A stretch of 64,000 bases of DNA from Fibrobacter sp. UWH4 (GTDB lineage: Bacteria > Fibrobacterota > Fibrobacteria > Fibrobacterales > Fibrobacteraceae). Every line of letters starts with the position of its first letter. The first letter of the stretch is position 1. The notes below the pieces were generated by a model. It did no database searches and was not told the origin of the DNA. It saw nothing but the letters and a program-made list of their open reading frames with translations. Positions 7,993 through 16,295 of the stretch are shown piece by piece. Location: NCBI RefSeq assembly GCF_900142475.1, contig NZ_FRAY01000006.1, positions 62,001 to 126,000 of the forward strand, in the 5' to 3' direction. The position numbers and the translations under genes are program-made.

Positions 7993-8703
7993 ATGGCCGA
8001 AAAGGATCAAACGCACATTGTTCAGCGCGAAAAGGAGATGCCCGACCAAGTCGGGCATGACAAAGGCCATCCTAAGCATAATTACCAGCGCGACTTGGAT
8101 TATATTATCCGCAGGCTGGAACGCACCGGCGAAGTGCCAACGCTTTTGTTGCATGCCTGTTGCGCACCCTGCAGCAGCTACACCATCGAATACCTGTCGC
8201 AATACTTCAAGATCACGCTTTTCTACTACAATCCGAATATCGCGCCGGACGAAGAATTCCGTCACCGCGTCGAAGAAATCAAGCGGTTCGTCGCCGAATT
8301 CAAGACGAAGCATCCGGTCACGCTGATTGAAGGCGATTACGACCCGAAAAAATTCTACGACACCGTCCGTGGACTCGAAAATGAGCCCGAAGGGGGCGCA
8401 CGCTGTCGCAAGTGTTTTGAGTTGCGCCTCGCCGAATCAGCTAAGCTCGCCCGCGAACTGAACTGCGAATACTTCACCACCACACTCACGATTAGCCCCA
8501 TGAAGAACGCACAGGTGCTAAACGAGGTGGTGCAAGAGCAGTGCGATATTTACGGAATCAAGCGCCTGCCTAGCGACTTCAAGAAGAAGGGCGGCTATAA
8601 GCGTTCTATCCAACTTTCGGCGGAATACAATCTTTACCGACAGAATTACTGCGGCTGCGCGTACTCCAAGCGGGACGCGGAGAAGCGTGAAGAATCGCGC
8701 TAA
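7993..8703 (+). CDS. queH: Epoxyqueuosine reductase QueH
   Basis: QueH (DUF208) reduces epoxyqueuosine in tRNA to queuosine, replacing QueG in many bacteria. Cysteine motifs expected to bind iron and Fe-S clusters are present: HACCAPCSS near residue 55, ARCRKCFE near 137 and NYCGCAYS near the C-terminus. LFYYNPNIAP and TTTLTISPMKN are also typical. The 236-aa product has about 28 extra N-terminal residues including EMPDQVGHDK, which is the translation of a palindromic repeat (ATGCCCGACCAAGTCGGGCA at 8038-8057). No good start codon lies between the repeat and the conserved core, so the repeat-encoded peptide is probably translated. Confidence 0.9.
   Translation: MAEKDQTHIVQREKEMPDQVGHDKGHPKHNYQRDLDYIIRRLERTGEVPTLLLHACCAPCSSYTIEYLSQYFKITLFYYNPNIAPDEEFRHRVEEIKRFVAEFKTKHPVTLIEGDYDPKKFYDTVRGLENEPEGGARCRKCFELRLAESAKLARELNCEYFTTTLTISPMKNAQVLNEVVQEQCDIYGIKRLPSDFKKKGGYKRSIQLSAEYNLYRQNYCGCAYSKRDAEKREESR
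8038..8061 (+). repeat. Palindromic repeat within the queH 5' coding region
   Basis: TGCCCGAC and GTCGGGCA form an 8-bp inverted repeat around CAA, followed by TGAC. The same architecture (CCCGGC, short loop, GCCGGG, then ATGAC) occurs at 60084-60112. Here it is in frame with queH. Confidence 0.6.
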
Positions 8704-8706
8704 TCA

Positions 8707-9681
8707 TTATTCTCGACTGCGTCCAAGAATGCCGTTGATGCAGGCTTCAAACTCAAGACGATTCGTCTTAATGTAGTTGGAATGTCCCGTTCCTTCGCCC
8801 CATATATAGTCAGCATTATCTTCATTACATAATTCTGGCGGAGTCATTTCTATGTACTTATATTCACCCACACAAGTCACACCTTCAGATGTCAAAGTTA
8901 CGGACACACTATCCATAGAAGAAGCATAATTCACATACAAATTAAATATACGATTCTCGGAGACATACGTAACACTTCGATTAGTTTTGTCAAGAATGCT
9001 TATATCATTTGATTCGCGCCAATACTCCGTGTCATCGTGGTAGAAGATATCACCAAAATCAATTGTACTGTAGGAGTCATTCATAAATCTATACAGTTCG
9101 CCCATAAAAGGAGTTTCTATATAATCAAAACTATCTCGGTCCGCAATGCGATACTCCATCTTACCACCATCAAATTTGATATATGTATCGTAGTTATCAT
9201 TGCCACAATACATTCTTTCTTCTCTATACCGACATTGCGTCCAGAACCAAATTCCATCTAGCTTACCGGGAGTGCCGCCAACCAGGACAAAGGATTCATC
9301 GAACTCTGTCTGGTCCACTTCATAAGTATCCGGTACATAATGATGCGTGAGCAACAACGTATCGCCACGGAAACTATAGGCGTAAGTTCTTGAATAACTA
9401 TAATAATAATTCGGATCATAGAAGAACGAACCATTATCCTTACGGCAATCGCCAATTGTTTCGTAGATGAGCGTCACCGAATCATGAACTTCATCGACAA
9501 TAATGGGGCCAGATTCCATAAAACGGGCTCGTGCATACCGTGACTCCATCTGGTTCACATCGGCGGGAGTGCCTTCAACAATATTCCCGTTCACATCTTC
9601 GGTAAAGCCGCCGCAGCCTGCAAGCAGGGCGAGGCTTCCAAGACAAAAGGCAAAAACATTTCTCATCTCACTTATCTTCAT
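8707..9681 (-). CDS. Hypothetical lipoprotein
   Basis: The start is taken at MKISEMRNVF (9681), six bases after GAGGA. Two more ATG codons, at 9687 and 9660, are possible. The lipobox LLAGC at about residues 19-23 predicts lipid attachment and periplasmic or surface exposure. The mature part is rich in Tyr, Asp and Ser and contains several cysteines (GDCRKD, QCRYREERMYCGN), with no recognised domain. It overlaps the end of the TIGR02147 gene upstream by about 14 bp, so the pair is co-transcribed. Such regulator-plus-envelope-protein pairs suggest the regulator controls a surface feature, which is inference. Confidence 0.65.
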   Translation of the reverse strand: MKISEMRNVFAFCLGSLALLAGCGGFTEDVNGNIVEGTPADVNQMESRYARARFMESGPIIVDEVHDSVTLIYETIGDCRKDNGSFFYDPNYYYSYSRTYAYSFRGDTLLLTHHYVPDTYEVDQTEFDESFVLVGGTPGKLDGIWFWTQCRYREERMYCGNDNYDTYIKFDGGKMEYRIADRDSFDYIETPFMGELYRFMNDSYSTIDFGDIFYHDDTEYWRESNDISILDKTNRSVTYVSENRIFNLYVNYASSMDSVSVTLTSEGVTCVGEYKYIEMTPPELCNEDNADYIWGEGTGHSNYIKTNRLEFEACINGILGRSRE

Positions 9682-10504
9682 TTTCATTCCTCAATTTTTC
9701 ACTTAGGGGAAACAGTTGCAGGTTTAATCGGTACACTCGGCTGCACCCTTCGTCTTCGGAAACAATTTCCTTGACTCGTTTGCGGAATGCGGCGATTTCT
9801 TCCACTAGGCGGCGGTAGGCATTTTCGCTGATGCCCAAGGTAAAGCCCGAAATATCTCGTTCATCGGCGGGAACATTATCCAGCGCATCGGCTGCCAGCT
9901 GCATCACCTGCTTTTGCATCGCCTTCATGGACGCCGACAACAAGGCGGGATCCCCCGTGAGTCCCTTGTTCTTTTGCACGTAAGATCCGTCGGCACACCG
10001 TTCCAGCAAATTCGCACGCACCATCAGTTCCAGCGAGTTGCGGACCTCACCCGCCGTCACCTCAGGAACGCACATCTTCGCAATATCCGAGGGTTTTGCC
10101 CCAGACATCATCGGAGCAAGTTCACGCACGACAGGATTCACCCAGGAGCGGTAATAGTCGAACGCCTCGGCTCCCAGGACTCGCACCCCATTCTCCTCCA
10201 TCAGAGCACGCATCCGGGAGAAAGCCTGTATACGGGAGCGTTCGTCCGGAGCATCGCAGAATTCTACCAGCAGGCAAAAATATTCCCGACGGTATCCAGA
10301 AAGCTCCATGGCTCGCGCCACCTTAAGGGCGCCATCTTGACGGAGACGCGTCTTGCCATCACAAACCAGTTTCAAGTAACCCGACGAAGAAAAGCCTGCC
10401 CGTTTCGCGAACTCCCGCCACGAGAAATACGAGGTACGCTTGCGTTCCTCGTAGTAATCGCGCATATAGCGGCGGTAATCGTTATACTCTGCAATCGGTT
10501 TCAT
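9668..10504 (-). CDS. TIGR02147/DUF4423-type putative regulator
   Basis: The start is MKPIAEYNDYRRYMRDYYEE (10504), followed by RKR and SWREFAKRAGFSSSGYLKLV. This is the hallmark beginning of the TIGR02147 family, with an N-terminal helix-turn-helix-like segment. The family was first noted as highly paralogous in Fibrobacter succinogenes. The product is 278 aa, a normal family length, and ends in a helical region (AFRKRVKEIVSEDEG). The spacer upstream contains several TATGAAAC/GTTTCATA half sites that could be its own operator. Its molecular function is not established; DNA binding is inferred from the HTH-like part. It shares a transcript with the downstream lipoprotein. Confidence 0.8.
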   Translation of the reverse strand: MKPIAEYNDYRRYMRDYYEERKRTSYFSWREFAKRAGFSSSGYLKLVCDGKTRLRQDGALKVARAMELSGYRREYFCLLVEFCDAPDERSRIQAFSRMRALMEENGVRVLGAEAFDYYRSWVNPVVRELAPMMSGAKPSDIAKMCVPEVTAGEVRNSLELMVRANLLERCADGSYVQKNKGLTGDPALLSASMKAMQKQVMQLAADALDNVPADERDISGFTLGISENAYRRLVEEIAAFRKRVKEIVSEDEGCSRVYRLNLQLFPLSEKLRNENEDK

Positions 10505-10539
10505 ATTCTCGCAATTCGTCATGCCCCGTGGTCCAGCCC

Positions 10540-10577
10540 TTCGGCATGGTTCGGCAGGCTCACCAACCGAGCTCAGG
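10540..10577. repeat. Dispersed repeat TTCGGCATGGTTCGGCAGGC-type, copy 1
   Basis: 38 bases, starting TTCGGCATGGTTCGGCAGGC and ending CGAGCTCAGG, match the segment at 61850-61887. Both copies lie just upstream of minus-strand coding starts and can be read as protein if an earlier start codon is assumed. Confidence 0.8.
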
Positions 10578-10631
10578 GACCTTATCACCAACCTTAGCGG
10601 GCATCTCCCGCCAATCCAAGGCTATGGTTTT

Positions 10632-10753
10632 CTTGTTTCAAACAAAAGATAGAGAATTCTATGAAACAAAACAAGTGATTTTTTAGTAAAAATCACTACT
10701 TTTCATAAAATTAAACAGAATAACAAGCATTCTATGAAACGATCTGTTTCATA
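10632..10753. promoter_or_regulatory. Operator-like cluster upstream of the TIGR02147 regulator
   Basis: Half sites TATGAAAC occur at 10660-10667 and 10733-10740, and GTTTCATA at 10746-10753. The last two form an inverted repeat around GATCT. A degenerate TTTCATA lies near 10701. Also present are TTGTTT-C-AAACAA (10632-10644) and a 10-bp hairpin AGTGATTTTT/AAAAATCACT (10674-10697). The rest of the 500-base spacer up to 11004 holds two further repeat elements and no gene. Confidence 0.45.
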
Positions 10754-10763
10754 AAGGCAAATA

Positions 10764-10804
10764 TGACCTGGATCCCGTCGGTCTCTACGAGCCCTCCAGG
10801 ATGA
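10764..10804. repeat. Degenerate CTGGATCCCGTCGG/CCTCCAGGATGAC palindromic repeat
   Basis: The segment reads CCTGGATCCCGTCGG, a short loop, then CCTCCAGGATGACA. It resembles the CACCCTGGAGCGTAGCGACG elements near 60.95 and 61.02 kb and is flanked by AT-rich DNA. Confidence 0.45.
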
Positions 10805-10918
10805 CATTTAAGTAGAGATCATTCGATTCCGAGCCTTGCGGCTCTTCTCCACATAGAGGATAACTCAACTAAGGCAACAAGTTGCCAAGTTTCGTATAGC
10901 TCAGGACGACACAGGCAC

Positions 10919-10983
10919 AATGTGGAATGTGAAATGACTAATGAAAAATGAACAATTCCACATCACACATTTCACATTACACA
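10919..10983. repeat. Dispersed GTGGAATGTGAAATG-type inverted repeat, copy 2
   Basis: AATGTGGAATGTGAAATGAC is followed after about 20 bases by TTCCACATCACACATTTCAC and ATTACACATC, an imperfect inverted repeat matching the element at 2777-2840. It lies next to the 3' end of the aminotransferase gene. Confidence 0.6.
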
Positions 10984-11004
10984 TCCTTAACCACTGTCTA
11001 CTTC

Positions 11005-12171
11005 CTACAATTTCAGTTTCTTTCTCAGACTTTCCAGACGGTTAAGCGCGTCGTAGAGGGTTTCGTCTTTCTTGGCGAAATGGAAGCGGATCAGGTGATT
11101 CACCGGTTCGCGGAAGAAGCTGGAGCCAGGTACTGCGGCGACGCCCACTTTTTGCGCAAGGTCGATACAGAACTGGTCATCGGACTTGTAGCCGAATTCG
11201 CTGATATCCATCATCACGAAGTACGTGCCCTGCGGCTCGGTGAACTTGAAGCCCAGATTGCGCAGGCCGCCGGTGAAAATTTCCTTCATGTGCGTGTAAT
11301 GCGCCTGCAGTTCCGCGTAGTAATCGTCGCCAAAGTTAAGCGCAGTGAGTGCGGTTTCTTGCAGCGGCGAAGCGGCCCCCACCACCGTGAAGTCATGAAT
11401 TTTCTTGATGTTGTTCATGACGGGTTCGGCAGCGAGCACGTAGCCCAAGCGCCAGCCCGTAATGGAATAGCTCTTGGAAAGACTGGAACACTCGATGGTG
11501 CGTTCACGCATACCCGGGAGCGTCGCAATATAAGTATGACGGTGCGGTGCAAAGACGATGTGTTCGTAGACTTCATCGGTGATTACATACAAATCATATT
11601 TGATGGCGAGGTCGGCGATAATCTGCAGTTCTTCGCGGGTAAAGACTTTTCCGCTCGGGTTCGACGGATTGCAAAGCACCAGAGCCTTCACGCCCGGCTG
11701 TTTCATGGCATCTTCGAGAACGTTTGCGTCAAAGGTAAAATCGTGCGGATCGAGCGGCACGTAAATCGGAGTCGCCCCACTCAGAATCGTATCGGCAGTG
11801 TAGTTTTCGTAGAACGGCGAGAAGATGACCACCTTGTCGCCCGGATTGCAGACCGACATCATCGTAATCATCATGGCTTCGGTACTGCCGCAAGTGATGA
11901 CCATTTCGGTTTGCGGGTCGTAACGGAGTCCGCTGAAATGCTCCTGCTTCTTGGAAAGCGCCTCGCGGAAATTCTGAGCGCCAATCGTAATCGCGTACTG
12001 GTGCGGACCCGTGTGGGCGACTTCGGCCAGGCGGTCTTGCAAGGCCTTGGGCGGGTCAAAATCCGGGAAACCCTGCGAAAGGTTGATGGCGCCGCAAGCG
12101 TTCGCGATGCGCGTCATGTGACGAATGACCGATTCCGTGAAATGTTCCGTACGATTGCTTAAAGGTTTCAT
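11005..12171 (-). CDS. PLP-dependent aminotransferase, class I/II
   Basis: The product is 388 aa, full length for fold-type I aminotransferases. The PLP-binding lysine lies in SSLSKSYSITGWRLG. Other landmarks are INLSQGFPDFDPP near the N-terminus, CGSTEAM, VLCNPSNPSGKVF and VITDEVYEHIVF. The pattern is closest to the MetY-transaminase/YbdL/kynurenine-aminotransferase subgroup, which uses methionine or aromatic amino acids. The exact substrate is not determined by sequence alone. The gene stands alone between spacers. It is cytoplasmic and has no signal peptide. Confidence 0.85.
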   Translation of the reverse strand: MKPLSNRTEHFTESVIRHMTRIANACGAINLSQGFPDFDPPKALQDRLAEVAHTGPHQYAITIGAQNFREALSKKQEHFSGLRYDPQTEMVITCGSTEAMMITMMSVCNPGDKVVIFSPFYENYTADTILSGATPIYVPLDPHDFTFDANVLEDAMKQPGVKALVLCNPSNPSGKVFTREELQIIADLAIKYDLYVITDEVYEHIVFAPHRHTYIATLPGMRERTIECSSLSKSYSITGWRLGYVLAAEPVMNNIKKIHDFTVVGAASPLQETALTALNFGDDYYAELQAHYTHMKEIFTGGLRNLGFKFTEPQGTYFVMMDISEFGYKSDDQFCIDLAQKVGVAAVPGSSFFREPVNHLIRFHFAKKDETLYDALNRLESLRKKLKL

Positions 12172-12339
12172 GGAAGAAAATGTAGAAAGAAAGACAATTG
12201 AATTCAGATCTCAGGACTTAGAACTTAGAGCTAAGAACCCTCTCCCATCTATAAGTTTCATTAGTTGCCACCTATCTAAGTTCTACACGCGAAGCGTCTA
12301 AGCTCTACCAACTATGCATTTTTTTCTAAATTGCAGATT

Positions 12340-14622
12340 ATGTACGATCCGCGCTTTTTACCCATCTGCAAAGAAGACCTGGAGGAACTCGGCTGGGACT
12401 ATGTCGATGTGATTATCATCAGCGCGGACGCCTACGTGGACCACCCGTGTTTTGGGCATGCCGTAGTCGGTCGCCTTTTCGAGCACGAAGGTTTGCGCGT
12501 GGCAATACTCCCGCAGCCGAACTGGCGCGATGACTTGCGCGACTTCAAGAAGCTTGGCAAACCGCGTATGTTCTTCGCGATTTCTAGCGGCATGGACAGC
12601 ATGGTGAACCACTACACCGCGGCAAAACGCCTCCGCAGCGACGACGCCTTTACGCCAGGAAACAAGGCGGGTTTCCGCCCGGATTACGCGACTTACACGT
12701 ACGCGAAGATTTTAAAGAAACTCTACCCCGATGTTCCGCTGCTGATTGGCGGGCTTGAATCGAGCCTGCGCCGCGTGACGCATTACGACTACTGGAGCGA
12801 CAGACTCAAGCCGAGCATTCTTTTCGATACGCAGGCAGACATTCTCGTGTACGGCATGGGCGAAAAGCCGCTCAAGGAAATCGTGCGACTCTTGAAGAAG
12901 GGCGTACCGTTTTCGAGCCTGCATTCCGTGCCGCAGACGGCCTACCTGGCGCCCAAGGGGCAAATCCCGACGACCAAGCAATGGGAAGACTTGCGCCTCG
13001 CAAGCTACGAAGATTGCCTTGCCAATAAGCGCAATCAGATTGACAACTGTCGCAAGGTGGACATTGAATGCAACAAATGGTTCCAGCGCCGCATTCTGCA
13101 GGATGTCGCAGAACAGACCGTGGTGATTAACCCCGCGTACCCGCCGCTGGAATACGGCGAACTCGACGAGAGCTTTGAATACCTCTACGCCCGCGAACCG
13201 CACCCGCGTTACAAGAAACGCGGCAACGTGCCTGCGTTCGATATGATTAAGTTCAGCATCAACACGCACCGCGGCTGTTTTGGCGGTTGCAGTTTTTGCG
13301 CCATCAACGCGCACCAGGGCAAATTCATCGCGAGCCGTAGCCGCGAAAGCATTCTGCGCGAAGTCGATTTGATTACGAAGATGGACGGATTCGCCGGCAC
13401 CATCACCGACTTGGGCGGCCCGAGCGCCAATATGTACAACATGCGCGGCAAGGACCCGAGCCGTTGCCAAAAGTGCGCACGCCCCAGTTGCCTCACGCCG
13501 AAAGTCTGCGACAACATGGACACGCATCACCACGAGCTCCTGGAACTTTATCGCGAAGTGCGCAACCACCCGAAGGTGAAGCACCTGTTTATCGGAAGCG
13601 GCGTGCGTTACGACATGCTACTGCAGGAAACCGACGACCAGGAACTGATCCGCGACCACGAAGAATACGCCCGCGAACTGATTGACTATCATGTGAGCGG
13701 GCGCCTGAAGGTGGCCCCGGAACATACCAGCGATGCAGTGCTCAAGCTGATGCGCAAGCCGAGCTTTACCTTGTTCCACAAGTTCAAGGAATTCTTTGAC
13801 GACGAATGCAAGCGCATCGGAAAGCGCCAGCAGATTATTCCTTACTTTATCAGTAGCCACCCCGGATGTACCGAGGCCGACATGGCGGAACTTGCACTCG
13901 AGACAAAGCAGCTCGGATTCCAGCTGGAACAGGTGCAGGACTTTACGCCGACACCGATGACGATTGCGACCGAGATGTTCTACAGCGAAATGACGCCGGA
14001 CGGCAAGCCGCTTTACGTGGCGAAAACACCGGAACAGAAGCGGAGTCAGCGCCAGTTCTTCTTCTGGTACATTCCCGAAAACCGCCCGCAGATTCGCGCC
14101 ACACTCGAGCGCCTGAAACTCGGCAAGATTGGCCGACTGCTCCTAAGCCGCAGCGCAAAGGCTGAAGGCAAGGAATTCTACCCGAGCAAGGAACGCGAAG
14201 AAAACGAAGTCTACCGCGAGCGCGAACAGCAGAAACGCGAGCAGCGTGCCGTCACTATTGTGCCGCAGAAATCCGGCGACAAGGGTCGCTGGGAAAACTC
14301 CGCCCGCAAGGAACGCCGCGCCGCACAATTCGGTAACAGCGGAAACAACGGCGGCGATTCTCGTGAAAACCGCGGAAACAACCGCGAAGGCCGCCGCGAA
14401 GGCCGCCGCGAAGACAACCGCGAACGCCGCGACTTCCGTGACGACAACCGCAACAGTAATTTCGGCAACGGCGAGCAGCGCAAGAGTTTCCATAGCGATC
14501 GCAAATTCTACAACGACCGCGGCGGAAACAAGAATCGCGATTCTCGCAACAACACGCGAAACAACGGCGATAAACGCCAAAACTCCCCGGTGCAATTCAG
14601 TTCCATGCGCCGCGGAAAATAA
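12340..14622 (+). CDS. YgiQ-family radical SAM protein
   Basis: ATG at 12340 (TTG at 12331 is possible) gives 760 aa. The N-terminus matches YgiQ/UPF0313 (GWDYVDVIIISADAYVDHP, RVAILPQPNW, GGLESSLRRVTHYDYWSD). The radical SAM cluster motif CX3CX2C is NTHRGCFGGCSFCAINAHQG, near residue 322. A second cysteine group, CQKCARPSCLTPKVC, is characteristic of the family. The last 110 or so residues form an extreme low-complexity tail of Arg, Asn, Gly and Asp (GNNREGRREGRREDNRERRD), like an RNA-binding RGG tail. The reaction of YgiQ is not established; the tail suggests a nucleic-acid substrate, which is inference. Confidence 0.85.
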   Translation: MYDPRFLPICKEDLEELGWDYVDVIIISADAYVDHPCFGHAVVGRLFEHEGLRVAILPQPNWRDDLRDFKKLGKPRMFFAISSGMDSMVNHYTAAKRLRSDDAFTPGNKAGFRPDYATYTYAKILKKLYPDVPLLIGGLESSLRRVTHYDYWSDRLKPSILFDTQADILVYGMGEKPLKEIVRLLKKGVPFSSLHSVPQTAYLAPKGQIPTTKQWEDLRLASYEDCLANKRNQIDNCRKVDIECNKWFQRRILQDVAEQTVVINPAYPPLEYGELDESFEYLYAREPHPRYKKRGNVPAFDMIKFSINTHRGCFGGCSFCAINAHQGKFIASRSRESILREVDLITKMDGFAGTITDLGGPSANMYNMRGKDPSRCQKCARPSCLTPKVCDNMDTHHHELLELYREVRNHPKVKHLFIGSGVRYDMLLQETDDQELIRDHEEYARELIDYHVSGRLKVAPEHTSDAVLKLMRKPSFTLFHKFKEFFDDECKRIGKRQQIIPYFISSHPGCTEADMAELALETKQLGFQLEQVQDFTPTPMTIATEMFYSEMTPDGKPLYVAKTPEQKRSQRQFFFWYIPENRPQIRATLERLKLGKIGRLLLSRSAKAEGKEFYPSKEREENEVYREREQQKREQRAVTIVPQKSGDKGRWENSARKERRAAQFGNSGNNGGDSRENRGNNREGRREGRREDNRERRDFRDDNRNSNFGNGEQRKSFHSDRKFYNDRGGNKNRDSRNNTRNNGDKRQNSPVQFSSMRRGK

Positions 14623-14726
14623 AAATACACCCCTAAGGGAGTCCCACCACTTGCGTGGCAGAACTCCCCGAGGTGTTTGATGGACTCCTAACCCTCAAAA
14701 CACTTTTTGCGGATAAAGTTACAATA

Positions 14727-14755
14727 AAGGGTACCCCTTGACAAGGGGTACCCTT
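14727..14755. terminator. Bidirectional hairpin between convergent genes
   Basis: AAGGGTACCCCTT (14727-14739) pairs perfectly with AAGGGGTACCCTT (14743-14755) across a GAC loop. T-rich sequence follows on the plus strand. The hairpin separates the radical SAM gene from the convergent metY. The preceding 100 bases contain no gene. Confidence 0.7.
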
Positions 14756-14777
14756 GAATTTATTTTATATAAAAAAC

Positions 14778-16055
14778 TTACACTTTGTCCAAAGCCTGCG
14801 TAAGGTCGGCGATAATGTCTTCGACATTCTCGATACCCACGCTGAAGCGGATCAGGTCAGGCGCGACGCCTGCTTCGATGAGCTGTTCGTCGCTGAGCTG
14901 ACGGTGCGTGTGGCTTGCCGGGTGCAGCACGCAGCTGCGGGCGTCGGCCACGTGGGTCACGATGCAAATCATCTTGAGGTTGTCCATGAACTGGATGCTC
15001 TTTTCACGGCCACCCTTGATACCGAAGGTGAGAACGCCGCACGGGAGGCCACCCTTGAACTGCTTCTTAGCAAGTTCGTGGTACTTGTTGCCCTCGAGGC
15101 CCGCGTAGTCGACCCAGGCCACCTTCGGGTGGTTCTGCAGGAACTTCGCACAGGCGAGAGCGTTTTCGCAGTGGCGCGGCATGCGCAGGTGGAGCGTTTC
15201 AAGGCCAACGTTCAACAGGAACGCATTCTGCGGAGCCTGGATGCTGCCGAGGTCGCGCATGAGCTGTGCCGTAGCCTTCGTGATGAAGGCGCCCTTGCCG
15301 AAAGCCTTCGTGTAGGCAAGGCCGTGGTAGCTCGGATCCGGTTCGGTGAGGCCCTTGAACTTGTCGTGATGGGCTTCCCAGTCGAAGTTTCCGCTATCCA
15401 CAATGCAGCCACCCACGGCCATGGCGTGACCGTCCATGTACTTGGTGGTGGAATGGGTCACGATGTCAACGCCGAATTCGATCGGGCGGCAGAGAATCGG
15501 AGTCGGGAACGTGTTGTCCACAATCATCGGCACGCCGTGCTTGTGGGCAAGCTTCGCGAAGCGCTCCAGGTCCAGAATCTTGCCGGCCGGGTTTGCAACC
15601 GTCTCGCCGAAGAAGCACTTGGTGTTCGGGCGGAAGGCCTTCTCGATTTCCTCGTCGCTAGCATCCTGGTCCACGAATGTGCATTCGATGCCCAGCTTCT
15701 TCATGGTGACGCTAAAGAGGTTGCTGGTACCGCCGTAAATGGCGCTGGTGCTGATGAAGTGGTCGCCCGCCTCGCAGATGTTGAACACGGCGAAGAAGTT
15801 CGCTGCCTGACCGGAACTCGTGAGCATCGCAGCGACACCGCCTTCCATGGCCGCAATCTTGGATGCCACGGCATCGTTAGTCGGGTTCTGCAGGCGCGTG
15901 TAGAAGTAGCCGCTAGCCTTCAGGTCAAACAGGTCGGCCATGGCGTTGCTGGACTCGTACTTGAAAGTGGTGCTCTGGTAGATGGGGAGGACGCGGGGGT
16001 CGCCGTTTTTCGGCTGCCAGCCGCCCTGGACGCACAAAGTTTCGATCTTGGACAT
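14778..16055 (-). CDS. metY: O-acetylhomoserine sulfhydrylase (MetY type)
   Basis: This PLP enzyme of the Cys/Met metabolism family makes homocysteine directly from O-acetylhomoserine and sulfide. The start MSKIETLCVQGGWQP (16055) has AAGGA upstream. PLP-lysine motif HSTTKYMDGH, plus YTRLQNPTND, AMLTSSGQAANFFA, IVDNTFPTP and the C-terminal THVADARSCVLHPASHTHRQ, with RFSVGIEN, are typical of O-acetylhomoserine aminocarboxypropyltransferases. The product is 425 aa, full length. An ATAG-N7-CTAT sequence lies 40 bases upstream. A related activity (cystathionine gamma-synthase) is less likely given the motif pattern. Confidence 0.87.
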   Translation of the reverse strand: MSKIETLCVQGGWQPKNGDPRVLPIYQSTTFKYESSNAMADLFDLKASGYFYTRLQNPTNDAVASKIAAMEGGVAAMLTSSGQAANFFAVFNICEAGDHFISTSAIYGGTSNLFSVTMKKLGIECTFVDQDASDEEIEKAFRPNTKCFFGETVANPAGKILDLERFAKLAHKHGVPMIVDNTFPTPILCRPIEFGVDIVTHSTTKYMDGHAMAVGGCIVDSGNFDWEAHHDKFKGLTEPDPSYHGLAYTKAFGKGAFITKATAQLMRDLGSIQAPQNAFLLNVGLETLHLRMPRHCENALACAKFLQNHPKVAWVDYAGLEGNKYHELAKKQFKGGLPCGVLTFGIKGGREKSIQFMDNLKMICIVTHVADARSCVLHPASHTHRQLSDEQLIEAGVAPDLIRFSVGIENVEDIIADLTQALDKV

Positions 16056-16094
16056 TTCCTTATCCTTTTTCCTAAAATTTTTATGAAATTCAAT

Positions 16095-16109
16095 ATAGAT
16101 AGATCCTAT
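16095..16109. promoter_or_regulatory. ATAG-N7-CTAT LysR-type operator-like site upstream of metY
   Basis: ATAG (16095-16098), seven bases, then CTAT (16106-16109). The same spacing occurs upstream of the LysR gene and cytX in this window, but here the accompanying TACTTTTGTA element is absent. Confidence is therefore low. Confidence 0.3.
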
Positions 16110-16295
16110 AACCAAGTCTATAAAAAAGTGATAACCAAAGAAAAAAAATGTAAAAAAACACCCCGTTATTAGGTCAAACTTATAGGTAGCCATAACAAAA
16201 AGCTATAACACGAACTAAAAAGCCCACTTTTTTGCGCGAAATATCCCCGATCAGAAAAGTCCAACTTCTCCAAGCGGTTTCTATATTTGCGCTCG

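Noticed and set aside
10505-10591. N-terminal extension of the TIGR02147 protein
   Set aside because: It is the translation of the dispersed repeat TTCGGCATGGTTCGGCAGGC. Family members start at the MKPIxEYxDYRxYxRDYY motif.
14143-14595. Ala/Val-rich minus-strand open frame opposite the radical SAM tail
   Set aside because: It is the complement of the Arg/Asn/Gly-coding segment (GC-rich codons) with no ribosome-binding site or family match.
16056-16193. N-terminal extension of metY
   Set aside because: Phe-rich and AT-rich; it overlaps the promoter and operator-like region, and MSKIETLCVQGG has a good ribosome-binding site.
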